Shown here: positions 41,517 through 55,211 of the stretch, piece by piece | Layout of the letters: each line of letters begins with the position of its first letter | Position numbering within the stretch: position 1 is the stretch's first letter | Source: Zoroaster sp. YZ-2022 | Lineage: Eukaryota; Echinodermata; Asteroidea; Forcipulatida; Zoroasteridae | Length of the DNA: 64,000 nt | Direction of reading: 5' to 3' | NCBI GenBank assembly: GCA_029582265.1 | Contig: CM055823.1 | Coordinates: 8,964,821-9,028,820, forward strand | Notes under the pieces: model-generated | Told to the model about the DNA's origin: nothing | Seen by the model: the letters and a program-made list of their open reading frames with translations, nothing else | The model's database searches: none | Program-made: the position numbers and the translations under genes

Positions 41517-44500
41517 GTATGGAAATATAAATTTCTGTTTTGGAGAAAAGGCATCCGATGATTTTTTTTTGTTTGGTACTTTTCTTGTATATCAGAAAAT
41601 AAGTATAGGGAGGAAGGGGCAAGTGTTATTTTGGTTTCACCCATAGTGGGTGCCCACAGCGGGTGCCGACAGCGGATCAATTGTTGGATCAATTGGAATT
41701 CTGTGGGTCTGTTTTTAGGTTTTTGTTTTTTTAACAAAGGGGTATGAACGTTTACCTGATTTTTGAGTCCTCTCTAATAGCCACCATACTTTGTTTATGG
41801 TTCCAATAACTGCGTATATGTATCATGTATTTCACTGGTTGTCAAAAAAAAAGTGCATTACCACACCGATTTTTGAAGCCGACCTATGACCAGAAACCAG
41901 ACACTTATATGAAGCCACCTATGACCAGAAACCAGACACTTATATGAAGCCCACCTATGACCAGAAACCAGACACTTATATGAAGCCTACCTATGACCAG
42001 AAACCAGACACTTATATGAAGCCCACCTATGACCAGAAACCAGACACTTATATGAAGCCCACCTATGACCAGAAACCAGACACTTATATGAAGCTGACCT
42101 ATGACCAGAAACCAGACACTTATATGAAGCCCACCTATGACCAGAAACCAGACACTTATATGAAGCCCACCTATGACCAGAAACCAGACACTTATATGAA
42201 GCCCACCTATGACCAGAAACCAGACACTTATATGAAGCCGACCTATGACCAGAAACCAGACACTTATATGAAGCCCACCTATGACCAGAAACCAGACACT
42301 TATATGAAGCCACCTATGACCAGAAACCAGACACTTATATGAAGCCCACCTATGACCAGAAACCAGACACTTATATGAAGCCCACCTATGACCAGAAACC
42401 AGACACTTATATGAAGCCCACCTATGACCAGAAACCAGACACTTATATGAAGCCGACCTATGACCAGAAACCAGACACTTATATGAAGCCCACCTATGAC
42501 CAGAAACCAGACACTTATATGAAGCCGACCTATGACCAGAAACCAGACACTTATATGAAGCCGACCTATGACCAGAAACCAGACACTTATATGAAGCCCA
42601 CCTATGACCAGAAACCAGACACTTATATGAAGCCCACCTATGACCAGAAACCAGACACTTATATGAAGCCGACCTATGACCAGAAACCAGACACTTATAT
42701 GAAGCCACCTATGACCAGAAACCAGACACTTATATGAAGCCCACCTATGACCAGAAACCAGACACTTATATGAAGCCGACCTATGACCAGAAACCAGACA
42801 CTTATATGAAGCCCACCTATGACCAGAAACCAGACACTTATATGAAGCCGACCTATGACCAGAAACCAGACACTTATATGAAGCCGACCTATGACCAGAA
42901 ACCAGACACTTATATGAAGCCGACCTATGACCAGAAACCAGACACTTATATGAAGCCGACCTATGACCAGAAACCAGACACTTATATGAAGCCGACCTAT
43001 GACCAGAAACCAGACACTTATATGAAGCCGACCTATGACCAGAAACCAGACACTTATATGAAGCGACCTATGACCAGAAACCAGACACTTATATGAAGCC
43101 CACCTATGACCAGAAACCAGACACTTATATGAAGCCGACCTATGACCAGAAACCAGACACTTATATGAAGCCCACCTATGACCAGAAACCAGACACTTAT
43201 ATGAATGACCAGACCAGAAACCAGACACTTATATGAAGCCACCTATGACCAGAAACCAGACACTTATATGAAGCCCACCTATGACCAGAAACCAGACACT
43301 TATATGAAGCCCACCTATGACCAGAAACCAGACACTTATATGAAGCCCACCTATGACCAGAAACCAGACACTTATATGAAGCCGACCTATGACCAGAAAC
43401 CAGACACTTATATGAAGCCCACCTATGACCAGAAACCAGACACTTATATGAAGCCCACCTATGACCAGAAACCAGACACTTATATGAAGCCCACCTATGA
43501 CCAGAAACCAGACACTTATATGAAGCCCACCTATGACCAGAAACCAGACACTTATATGAAGCCGACCTATGACCAGAAACCAGACACTTATATGAAGCCC
43601 ACCTATGACCAGAAACCAGACACTTATATGAAGCCGACCTATGACCAGAAACCAGACACTTATATGAAGCCGACCTATGACCAGAAACCAGACACTTATA
43701 TGAAGCCCACCTATGACCAGAAACCAGACACTTATATGAAGCCGACCTATGACCAGAAACCAGACACTTATATGAAGCCCACCTATGACCAGAAACCAGA
43801 CACTTATATGAAGCCCACCTATGACCAGAAACCAGACACTTATATGAAGCCGACCTATGACCAGAAACCAGACACTTATATGAAGCCCACCTATGACCAG
43901 AAACCAGACACTTATATGAAGCCCCTATGACCAGAAACCAGACACTTATATGAAGCCGACCTATGACCAGAAACCAGACACTTATATGAAGCCTATGACC
44001 AGAAACCAGACACTTATATGACCAGAATGAACCAGACACTTATATGAAATATGACCAGAAACCAGACACTATATGATAGCCGACCTATGACCAGAAACCA
44101 GACACTTATCACCTATGACCAGAAACCAGACACTTATATATGAAGCCGACCTATGACCAGAAACCAGACACTTATGAAGCCGACCTATGACCAGAAACCA
44201 GACACTTATATGAAGGCCACCTATGACCAGAGACACTTATATGAAGCCCACCTATGACCAGCCAGACCAGACCTATGACCAGAAACCAGACACTTATATG
44301 AAGTCAATATGACCAGAAACCAGACACTTATATGACCCACCTATGACCAGAAACCAGACACTTATATGAAGCCCACCTATGACCAGAAACCAGACACTTA
44401 TATGAAGCCCACCTATGACCAGAAACCAGACACTTATATGAAGCCCACCTATGACCAGAAACCAGACACTTATATGAAGCCACTGTGACCAGAAACCAGA

Positions 44501-47500
44501 CACTTATATGAAGCCCACCTATGACCAGAAACCAGACACTTATATGAAGCACCTATGACCAGAAACCAGACACTTATATGAAGCGAATTTATGACCAGAA
44601 ACCAGACACTTATATGAAGCCCACCTATGACCAGAAACCAGACACTTATATGAAGCATTTCCACCTATGACCAGAAACCAGACACTTATATGAAGCCCAC
44701 CTATGACCAGAAACCAGACACTTATATGAAGCCACCTATTGACCAGAAACCAGACACTTATATGAAGCCGACCTAAGACCAGAAAACCAGACACTTATAT
44801 GAAGCCCACCTATGACCAGAAACCAGACACTTATATGAAGCCCACCTATGACCAGAAACCAGACACTTATATGAAGCCCACCTATGACCAGAAACCAGAC
44901 ACTTATATGAAGCCCACCTATGACCAGAAACCAGACACTTATATGAAGCCGACCTATGACCAGAAACCAGACACTTATATGAAGCCGACCTATGACCAGA
45001 AACCAGACACTTATATGAAGCCCACCTATGACCAGAAACCAGACACTTATATGAAGCCCACCTATGACCAGAAACCAGACACTTATATGAAGCCCACCTA
45101 TGACCAGAAACCAGACACTTATATGAAGCCGACCTCTGACCAGAAACCAGACACTTATATGAAGCCCACCTATGACCAGAAACCAGACACTTATATGAAG
45201 CCGACCTATGACCAGAAACCAGACACTTATATGAAGCCGACCTATGACCAGAAACCAGACACTTATATGAAGCCGACCTATGACCAGAAACCAGACACTT
45301 ATATGAAGCCGACCTATGACCAGAAACCAGACACTTATATGAAGCCCACCTATGACCAGAAACCAGACACTTATATGAAGCCCACCTATGACCAGAAACC
45401 AGACACTTATATGAAGCTCCACCTATGACCAGAAACCAGACACTTATATGAAGCCGACCTATGACCAGAAACCAGACACTTATATGAAGCCCACCTATGA
45501 CCAGAAACCAGACACTTATATGAAGCCTACCTATGACCAGAAACCAGACACTTATATGAAGCCTACCTATGACCAGAAACCAGACACTTATATGAAGCCG
45601 ACCTATGACCAGAAACCAGACACTTATATGAAGCCGACCTATGACCAGAAACCAGACACTTATATGAAGCCCACCTATGACCAGACACTTATATGAAGCC
45701 GACCTATGACCAGAAACCAGACACTTATATGAAGCCGACCTATGACCAGAACCCCGACACTTATATGAAGCCCACCTATGACCAGAAACCAGACACTTAT
45801 ATGAAGCCCACCTATGACCAGAAACCAGACCCCACCTATGACCAGAAACCAGACACTTACTATGATGAAACCAGACAGCCAACCAGAAACCAGACACATA
45901 TATGAAGCCACCTATGACCAGAAACCAGACACTTATATGAAGCCTATGACCAGAAACCAGACACTTATATGAAGCCCACCTATGACCAGAAACCAGACAC
46001 TTATATGAAGCCCACCTATGACCAGAAACCAGACACTTATATGAAGCCCACCTATGACCAGAAACCAGACACTTATATGAAGCCCGACCTGACCAGAAAC
46101 CAGACACTTATATGAAGCCGACCTGACCAGAAACCAGACACTATATGAAGCCCACCTATGACCAGAAACCAGACACTTATATGAAGCCACCTATGACCAG
46201 AAACCAGACACTTATATGAAGCGACCTATGACCAGAAACCAGACACTTATATGAAGCCCACCTATGACCAGAAACCAGACACTTATATGATACCCATGAC
46301 CAGAAACCAGACACTTATATGAAGCCCACAGAAACCAGACACTTATATGAAGCCCACCTATGACCAGAAACCAGACACTTATATGAAGCCTCACCTATGA
46401 CCAGAAACCAGACACTTATATGAAGCCGACCTATGACCAGAAACCAGACACTTATATGAAGCCACCTATGACCAGAAACCAGACACTTATATGAAGCCAC
46501 CTATGACCAGAAACCAGACACTTATATGAAGCCGACCTATGACCAGAAACCAGACACTTATATGAAGCCTACATATGACCAGAAACCAGACACTTATATG
46601 AAGCCACCTATGACCAGAAACCAGACACTTATATGAAGCCCACCTATGACCAGAAACCAGACACTTATATGAAGCCCACCTATGACCAGAAACCAGACAC
46701 TTATATGAAGCCACCTATGACCAGAAACCAGACACTTATATATACCTGACCAGAAACCAGACACTTATATGAAGCTGACCTATGACCAGAAACCAGACAC
46801 TTATATGAAGCCGACCTATGACCAGAAACCAGACACTTATATGAAGCCCACCTATGAAGACCAGAAACCAGACACTATATGAAGCCGACCACCTATGACC
46901 AGAAACCAGACACTTATATGAAGCCTACCTATGACCAGAAACCAGACACTTATATGGAAACCAGACATATGACCAGAAACCAGACACTTATATGAAGCCC
47001 ACCTATGACCAGAAACCAGACACTTATATGAAGCCCAATGACCAGAAACCAGACACTTATATGAAGCCCACCTATGACCAGAAACCAGACACTTATATGA
47101 AGCCCACTATGACCAGAAACCAGACACTTATGAAGCCCACCTATGACCAGAAACCAGACACTTATATGAAGCCCACCTATGACCAGAAACCAGACACTTA
47201 TATGAAGCCTACCTATGACCAGAAACCAGACACTTATATGAAGCCCACCTATGACCAGAAACCAGACACTTATATGAAGCCCACCTATGACCAGAAACCA
47301 GACACTTATATGAAGCCCGACCTATGACCAGAAACCAGACACTTATATGAAGCCCACCTATGACCAGAAACCAGACACTTATATGAAGCCCACCTATGAC
47401 CAGAAACCAGACACTTATATGAAGCCCACCTATGACCAGAAACCAGACACTTATATGAAGCCCACCTATGACCAGAAACCAGACACTTATATGAAGCCGA

Positions 47501-50500
47501 CCTATGACCAGAAACCAGACACTTATATGAAGCCCACCTATGACCAGAAACCAGACACTTATATGAAGCCCACCTATGACCAGAAACCAGACACTTATAT
47601 GAAGCCACCTATGACCAGAAACCAGACACTTATATGAAGCCGACCTATGACCAGAAACCAGACACTTATATGAAGCCCACCTATGACCAGAAACCAGACA
47701 CTTATATGAAGCCCACCTATGACCAGAAACCAGACACTTATATGAAGCCCACCTATGACCAGAAACCAGACACTTATATGAAGCCCACCTATGACCAGAA
47801 ACCAGACACTTATATGAAGCCCACCTATGACCAGAAACCAGACACTTATATGAAGCCCACCTATGACCAGAAACCAGACACTTATATGAAGCCCACCTAT
47901 GACCAGAAACCAGACACTTATATGACCCACCTATGACCAGAAACCAGACACTTATATGAAGCCACCTATGACCAGAAACCAGACACTTATATGAAGCCCA
48001 CCTATGACCAGAAACCAGACACTTATATGAAGCCCACCTATGACCAGAAACCAGACACTTATATGAAGCCCACCTATGACCAGAAACCAGACACTTATAT
48101 GAAGCCGACCTATGACCAGAAACCAGACACTTATATGAAGCCCACCTATGACCAGAAACCAGACACTTATATGAAGCCCACCTATGACCAGAAACCAGAC
48201 ACTTATATGAAGCCCACCTATGACCAGAAACCAGACACTTATATGAAGCCCACCTATGACCAGAAACCAGACACTTATATGAAGCCCACCTATGACCAGA
48301 AACCAGACACTTATATGAAGCCCACCTATGACCAGAAACCAGACACTTATATGAAGCCCACCTATGACCAGAAACCAGACACTTATATGAAGCCGACCTA
48401 TGACCAGAAACCAGACACTTATATGAAGCCGACCTATGACCAGAAACCAGACACTTATATGAAGCCGACCTATGACCAGAAACCAGACACTTATATGAAG
48501 CCCACCTATGACCAGAAACCAGACACTTATATGAAGCCCACCTATGACCAGAAACCAGACACTTATATGAAGCCCACCTATGACCAGAAACCAGACACTT
48601 ATATGAAGCCCAGAAATATGACCAGAAACCAGACACTTATATGAAGCCCACCTATGACCAGAAACCAGACACTTATATGAAGCCGACCTATGACCAGAAA
48701 CCAGACACTTATATGAAGCCGACCTATGACCAGAAACCAGACACTTATATGAAGCCCACCTATGACCAGAAACCAGACACTTATATGAAGCCGACCTATG
48801 ACCAGAAACCAGACACTTATATGAAGCCCACCTATGACCAGAAACCAGACACTTATATGAAGCCCACCTATGACCAGAAACCAGACACTTATATGAAGCC
48901 CACCTATGACCAGAAACCAGACACTTATATGAAGCCGACCTATGACCAGAAACCAGACACTTATATGAAGCCGACCTATGACCAGAAACCAGACACTTAT
49001 ATGAAGCCCACCTATGACCAGAAACCAGACACTTATATGAAGCCCACCTATGACCAGAAACCAGACACTTATATGAAGCCCACCTATGACCAGAAACCAG
49101 ACACTTATATGAAGCCCACCTATGACCAGAAACCAGACACTTATATGAAGCCGACCTATGACCAGAAACCAGACACTTATATGAAGCCGACCTATGACCA
49201 GAAACCAGACACTTATATGAAGCCCACCTATGACCAGAAACCAGACACTTATATGAAGCCGACCTATGACCAGAAACCAGACACTTATATGAAGCCCACC
49301 TATGACCAGAAACCAGACACTTATATGAAGCCCACCTATGACCAGAAACCAGACACTTATATGAAGCCGACCTATGACCAGAAACCAGACACTTATATGA
49401 AGCCTACCTATGACCAGAAACCAGACACTTATATGAAGCCCACATATGACCAGAAACCAGACACTTATATGAAGCCCACCTATGACCAGAAACCAGACAC
49501 TTATATGAAGCCGACCTATGACCAGAAACCAGACACTTATATGAAGCTGACCTATGACCAGAAACCAGACACTTATATGAAGCCCACCTATGACCAGAAA
49601 CCAGACACTTATATATATGAAGCTGACCTATGACCAGAAACCAGACACTTATATGAAGCCGACCTATGACCAGAAACCAGACACTTATATGAAGCTGACC
49701 TATGACCAGAAACCAGACACTTATATGAAGCCTACCTATGACCAGAAACCAGACACTTATATGAAGCTGACCTATGACCAGAAACCAGACACTTATATGA
49801 AGCCCACCTATGACCAGAAACCAGACACTTATATGAAGCCCACCTATGACCAGAAACCAGACACTTATATGAAGCCCACCTATGACCAGAAACCAGACAC
49901 TTATATGAAGCCCACCTATGACCAGAAACCAGACACTTATATGAAGCCTACCTATGACCAGAAACCAGACACTTATATGAAGCCCACCTATGACCAGAAA
50001 CCAGACACTTATATGAAGCCCACCTATGACCAGAAACCAGACACTTATATGAAGCCCACCTATGACCAGAAACCAGACACTTATATGAAGCCTACCTATG
50101 ACCAGAAACCAGACACTTATATGAAGCCCACCTATGACCAGAAACCAGACACTTATATGAAGCCTACCTATGACCAGAAACCAGACACTTATATGAAGCC
50201 CACCTATGACCAGAAACCAGACACTTATATGAAGCCCACCTATGACCAGAAACCAGACACTTATATGAAGCCGACCTATGACCAGAAACCAGACACTTAT
50301 ATGAAGCCCACCTATGACCAGAAACCAGACACTTATATGAAGCCCACCTATGACCAGAAACCAGACACTTATATGAAGCCGACCTATGACCAGAAACCAG
50401 ACACTTATATGAAGCCCACCTATGACCAGAAACCAGACACTTATATGAAGCCGACCTACGACCAGAAACCAGACACTTATATGAAGCCCACCTACGACCA

Positions 50501-51217
50501 GAAACCAGACACTTATATGAAGCCCACCTATGACCAGAAACCAGACACTTATATGAAGCCCACCTATGACCAGAAACCAGACACTTATATGAAGCTGACC
50601 TATGACCAGAAACCAGACACTTATATGAAGCCCACCTATGACCAGAAACCAGACACTTATATGAAGCCCACATATGACCAGAAACCAGACACTTATATGA
50701 AGCCCACCTATGACCAGAAACCAGACACTTATATGAAGCCCACCTATGACCAGAAACCAGACACTTATATGAAGCCGACCTATGACCAGAAACCAGACAC
50801 TTATATGAAGCCGACCTATGACCAGAAACCAGACACTTATATGAAGCCGACCTACGACCAGAAACCAGACACTTATATGAAGCCGACCTACGACCAGAAA
50901 CCAGACACTTATATGAAGCCGACCTATGACCAGAAACCAGACACTTATATGAAGCCCACCTATGACCAGAAACCAGAAACTTATATGAAGCCGACCTATG
51001 ACCAGAAACCAGACACTTATATGAAGCCCACCTATGACCAGAAACCAGACACTTATATGAAGCTGACCTATGACCAGAAACCAGACACTTATATGAAGCC
51101 GACCTATGACCAGAAACCAGACACTTATATGAAGCCGACCACTTATATGAAGCCGACCTATGACCAGAAACCAGACACTTATATGAAGCTGACCTATGAC
51201 CAGAAACCAGACACTTA

Positions 51218-52272
51218 CCGTAATTTCCGGAATATAAGCCGCGCGGTGTATAAGCCGCACTACCCCAAAATCACCAAAACAAGTTTCATGCGTCAACATA
51301 TAAGCCGCACCGCGTATAAGCCGCACACACAGAGGCCCGCCGGACGCCACTCACTGTCGGTACTTCGCCACAAGGGGGTCATAAAGGGGGTCATTGTGTT
51401 GCGTTCGAGTCAAAATGTATTGAAAGAGACACAATAGCATACCTGCCAACCTTGACAAGTGAAAATTCGTAATAATAATAGTAAAGTTTGGCACATTTTA
51501 CGCATGTCCGAAATACATGTGCATGTACAGGAATCAACGGCACTGCTTGTGGGATCGATGTTTCTTCGACTCCACGTGTTTCTTGACATCGTTAAGGCCA
51601 CCATGGCTAATGCAGAAATCCGTGCTGCATATTTTACAAAATGCGTTAAGTTCCCCAAGTTTGGTGGCAGCAATAACTGGGTAGCTTTCTGAGTATTTAT
51701 CTCGAAATTTCTGCACCATTTTTATTTTGCTGTTCCGTTCCGTATCACTATTTACGGCATTCGGGAATGTCGAACGTAGTCCCGCTGGCTGGTTGCCTGC
51801 TTTCTGCACAACGTACATGTAATCACTACAACGGCAACCAACGAAAGCGATGACTCTCGCCTGCCACGCGTAAGAATTTTCCTATTGGCTCCTTCCACAG
51901 ACTACGATATAACCAATTTTCCCATTGGCTCTCTGGTACACGCATGGCATAGACTACGATCTCGTCGTGGATTCTGATGTCGCTGGCACTAAACGTTGCA
52001 ACGGTTTTTTCAGAAGTTTTGAATAAATCTGTGTGTATCGAGGTCCGCTCACTAAAACTGACAATGACCAGACCATTTTCGCTACGAACAATAACAGTTT
52101 TTAGGTTTCTGTTTCTGTCTGTTTACCAACGATTTTTGCTTAATTGTGCATTGTGTTTTGTTCTTCAAGATTCATACCTCGGCGTATAAGCCGCACCGCG
52201 TATAAGCCGCAGGCAACTTTTACCGTGTCAAAATCAACGTATAAGCCGCGGCTTATATTCCGGAAATTACGG
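51218..52272. mobile_element. DNA transposon in the satellite, TA target
   Basis: Perfect 25-bp inverted termini CCGTAATTTCCGGAATATAA(GCCGC), subterminal repeats of gtataagccgc, and TA on both sides; removing the element and one TA restores an exact satellite unit (acacttatatgaag). 1055 bp. It carries only a short relic of a zinc-finger coding exon on the minus strand, so it is nonautonomous. The superfamily is not certain: TA duplication suggests a Tc1/mariner-type enzyme, while the finger resembles those of other transposases. Confidence 0.8.
51534..51818 (-). pseudogene. Zinc-finger relic of transposon protein
   Basis: Reads KMVQKFRDKYSESYPVIAAT, then AFCKICSTDFCISHGGLNDV followed by KKHVESKKHRSHK. 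A C-x2-C pair and a H-x6-H pair separated by FxISHGGxxDVxxHV are typical of DNA-binding fingers at the N-terminus of transposon-derived proteins. The frame is open over 94 codons, but the catalytic part is absent from the element. Confidence 0.6.
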
Positions 52273-52483
52273 TATATGAAGCCCACCTATGACCAGAAAC
52301 CAGACACTTATATGAAGCTGACCTATGACCAGAAACCAGACACTTATATGAAGCCGACCTATGACCAGAAACCAGACACTTATATGAAGCCGACCTATGA
52401 CCAGAAACCAGCCACTTATATGAAGCCCACCTATGACCAGAAACCAGACACTTATATGAAGCCGACCTATGACCAGAAACCAG

Positions 52484-53791
52484 CGCCCGATTTCACGAAA
52501 CGCCACGACGCGTCGTAGCACAAGATACAATGCGTTACGCATCGTATCTCGCGATGCATTGTAAGAACGATTTCACCAAACTTACGATGCGTTCAATGCA
52601 TCGTAAGCTCCTTGACAATGATACGGAACACGTCGCAAGATACGACGACCGATAGAGTCGTCTTAGGATGTGACGAGTTAATTTAATCATACGTAAATGC
52701 GTACAAGATGGCGTTGATGCTGCTTGCAGATCACGAAGCTCGCAGAGCACTCAGAAGAGAGAGATTGTTCCGAGACCGGACAAACCCCCTCGACAGTCTC
52801 ACCGATAGTGAAATCATCACAAGATACGGTATTGATTCACCCGGCAGAATATATTTGATCTCGTTGAAAGGGTAGAGGGTGACATTGGCTGTGTCACAAA
52901 GGTAAAACAAACTTTTTAAAACCAGTAAAATGCATTTTTGCTTTTATATAATAATACATAAAAGTTAGGTCTAACTTTTATGTATTATTAACGTTATATA
53001 GTATTATATCTCATAGTATATTTAATATAAGTGGATTTTTTTTTTTGGGGGGGGGGGGGGAGGTTGCAAGCCGGTCTGGTTTTCTTTTTGTAATGATAAA
53101 TACCCTTGTTTGAAGAGGCGTTGTTTCTTTGGCTTTGAAATAACACTTGTTCTAATAGTAAAATGGATGACTAGCTGGTGAGCGTCTCCGAAAAATGACA
53201 TCGTGTCAGGCAGAAAATCTTTTCATAAAGTTGTTTGTCATTAATATTAGTACTATTACTAATAGTAGGTATCAAATTAAGCTTTGACACGATGAATTGC
53301 CAAAAAGCATTTCAGGTGATTACCAATAATTTGTGCTTGGCGTACTTGAATGCCCTGCCGCATTTTTTACCCAAAAAATTATTCAGGGTAATTGAGACTT
53401 GAGAAAGTTCATACATGTACATACAAGTACATACCTTCACGAATTAAGAAGCTAGCAGACGACATTCACTGAAAATATTCATCCAATCACTCATATTTAT
53501 TTCGGTTGATGCGCATACCATTGCATCTTGAATGTACTAATTTAAACGACTGTTTTATGAGAGGGTCATGCAAAGCATAAAACAGTTAAACGTTTTGAAA
53601 AGGTCATCCTCGTTCAAAAGTTCTTTTTTATTAAAAGTGAATTTAGATCAGTTTTGAACGCGTCGCCCTTACGATGTGTTTGGTGAAATGAATTGTGGAA
53701 CACATCGCATCTGCGACGAGTCTTAGGGCTGCGATGCATCGTAAATCCCGCGACGCATCGTAAGTAAAGACGAGTTTCATGAAATCGGGCC
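52484..53791 (+). mobile_element. PIF/Harbinger element in the satellite, CAG TSD
   Basis: Termini GCCCGATTTCACGAAAC and the inverse (gtttcatgaaatcgggc), with subterminal gatgcatcgtaag-type words repeated near both ends. The 3-bp duplication CAG (52481-52483, 53792-53794) joins to restore the satellite sequence gaaaccagacac. A 3-bp target of CWG type is known for vertebrate Harbinger families. It holds a transposase exon at 52708. A T run followed by a G run lies at about 53036-53060. Confidence 0.8.
52708..52901 (+). pseudogene. Harbinger transposase N-terminal exon
   Basis: Reads MALMLLADHEARRALRRERL, then FRDRTNPLDSLTDSEIITRY, GIDSPG; after a frame change NIFDLVERVEGDIGCVTK and the donor gtaaaac. 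The FRDR.NPL, SD.EI..RY, and T(K/R) motifs match the N-terminus of HARBI1-like transposases. The frame change near 52845 and the absence of the catalytic region show that it is not functional. The ATG is in caagatggcg. Confidence 0.75.
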
Positions 53792-53835
53792 CAGACACTT
53801 ATGTAGCCAACCTATGACCAGAAACCAGACACTTT

Positions 53836-54667
53836 TTTGGGGCCTAAGATAAATAAGATATTCTTTCATAGCAAAAAAAACGAAAATTAGAAATGCTGAC
53901 ATGGCGGAGAACAGAAACCGAAGACTTTTCTTTTTTTTTCTTTTTTTGGGGGGGGGGGGAGGGGGGGGCGGCCTAAGAGGGGAGAACCCTGAAAAGCTTG
54001 ACTGACAAAATGGCAGATAGCAACAACAGTTGATTGACAGGCAAGATAGGCATTACGGGATAGCTCCATTAGAAACTTTCTGAGTTTGAGGCCCCAAACT
54101 CGGAAATCACACATCCTTTTCAATGCAAATTTTTTTAAGTGTGTTTACTGTGTCAATAAACTTATCAGATTAGATAGCTAATCCTGCGGTAACTGAAATG
54201 TACACCGGCTGGCTGTGAGTTTGCAGAGAAAAATATCACATAGAAGGCATTAGTTTTCGGATTCCATTCTTGTATTTTCATTCTTTTGACAAAAAGTTAT
54301 CATAGTTTCATTGTTTAATCCTGAAAAAGGACCAATGCAAGTATGAGCTGAGAACGTACGGCACACGGTAACTCAACGGCCGTGAAAATGCCAGCGTTGC
54401 GTGCGAATGGATATTTACTAAGGTTGATGCTTACTTATTAGGGTTTTGCAATAATGAGTCTAATATTTTAAAAAATCGATTCTAGTCGTCAATAAAGGTC
54501 GTTGGGTATATTTATTTATGTTGGTCATATAGTTTTAAATATGCCTGCGTACGCACCACACTCAACATCGAGTATAGGCATGGTAGGTGATTTAACTGCG
54601 TGCAATAGCCTACACATGGCGCTGTAGCAAAATAGGCCAAAGCGTTTATTGTTTTGATCAGTGGGGG
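53836..54667. other. No gene recognised
   Basis: Contains a T run followed by a G run (53928-53970) and otherwise AT-rich unique sequence. No supported exon. Confidence 0.4.
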
Positions 54668-54836
54668 TACGCGGCGGGATGCAATTTTTTTCTGCAATTC
54701 AAAATTGCCATCCTCAAAAAATTTCCTTTTCTTTTTGAGGATTCCCTCTTTTGAATCAATTACAACAAACAAATTTCCCCATTGAAAATCATTGCGACAA
54801 TGGCGATTTCGGAATGCAGAAAAAAATTCCCGGCGG
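54668..54836. repeat. Inverted-repeat element
   Basis: cggcgggatgcaatttttttctgca at 54671 is mirrored by tgcagaaaaaaattcccggcg at 54814, with similarity extending to caattcaaaattgccat. A related sequence (tgcagtccgaaattgccatt) lies at 55098. Probably a MITE. Confidence 0.6.
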
Positions 54837-55211
54837 GATTGTAATCATCCATTATTTCGCAAGTGCGTTGATATGACATGGGTTTTGAAAAGCGTTGCTT
54901 TTGCACTTTGCTAATGCATTGTGCACCATAGTACTTGGTTGAGGGTTAGACAAGACGTCCTGGTCTAGGTTTTCGCACGGGGCCGCAAATTTTTTTCAAC
55001 GTGTCGTTAGCTTTGAAATCATGTTAAGACAGGCGCTGGACAATAATGGTTTAGTATATTAAAAAAATACTGTGGCCCCCGTTTTTTTTCCTTTCTGCAG
55101 TCCGAAATTGCCATTGTCGTAATGATATACCATAGAGCTACTATGGATATACCAAACGATTATTGTCCAGCGTCTGTCTTTCATGATTTTTTAGCTAACG
55201 ACACGTATAAA
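54837..55211. other. No gene recognised
   Basis: Includes two occurrences of attgtccagcg/ggacaataatgg words in opposite orientation (55035, 55160), possibly ends of a small element. Confidence 0.35.

Larger units (their letters stand above)
41877..53835. repeat. 36-bp minisatellite, about 265 copies, with two insertions
   Basis: The array fills 41877-51217, 52273-52483 and 53792-53835. On the plus strand one unit reads MKPTYDQKPDTY. The main variable site is the base after aagcc or aagc in the Pro codon (CCC, CCG, CCT; less often CTG). Units are almost perfectly 36 bp in 41877-43920 and 47100-51217, but in 43921-47040 many are truncated or expanded. Because 36 is a multiple of 3, long frames are open in sense (up to about 615 codons) and antisense (LHISVWFLVIGG repeats). 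It lies where an intron of the CUB gene is expected. I treat it as a non-coding satellite. Confidence 0.95.

Noticed and set aside
41877..51217. CRISPR-like array
   Set aside because: There are no unique spacers; the entire 36-bp unit repeats head to tail, and the sequence is eukaryotic.
41905..51437. Long open frames (up to about 650 codons) in the 36-bp array, including a hydrophobic LHISVWFLVIGG repeat on the minus strand
   Set aside because: The unit length is a multiple of three without stops in several frames, so openness is automatic. No splice site, promoter or non-repetitive coding flank supports translation.
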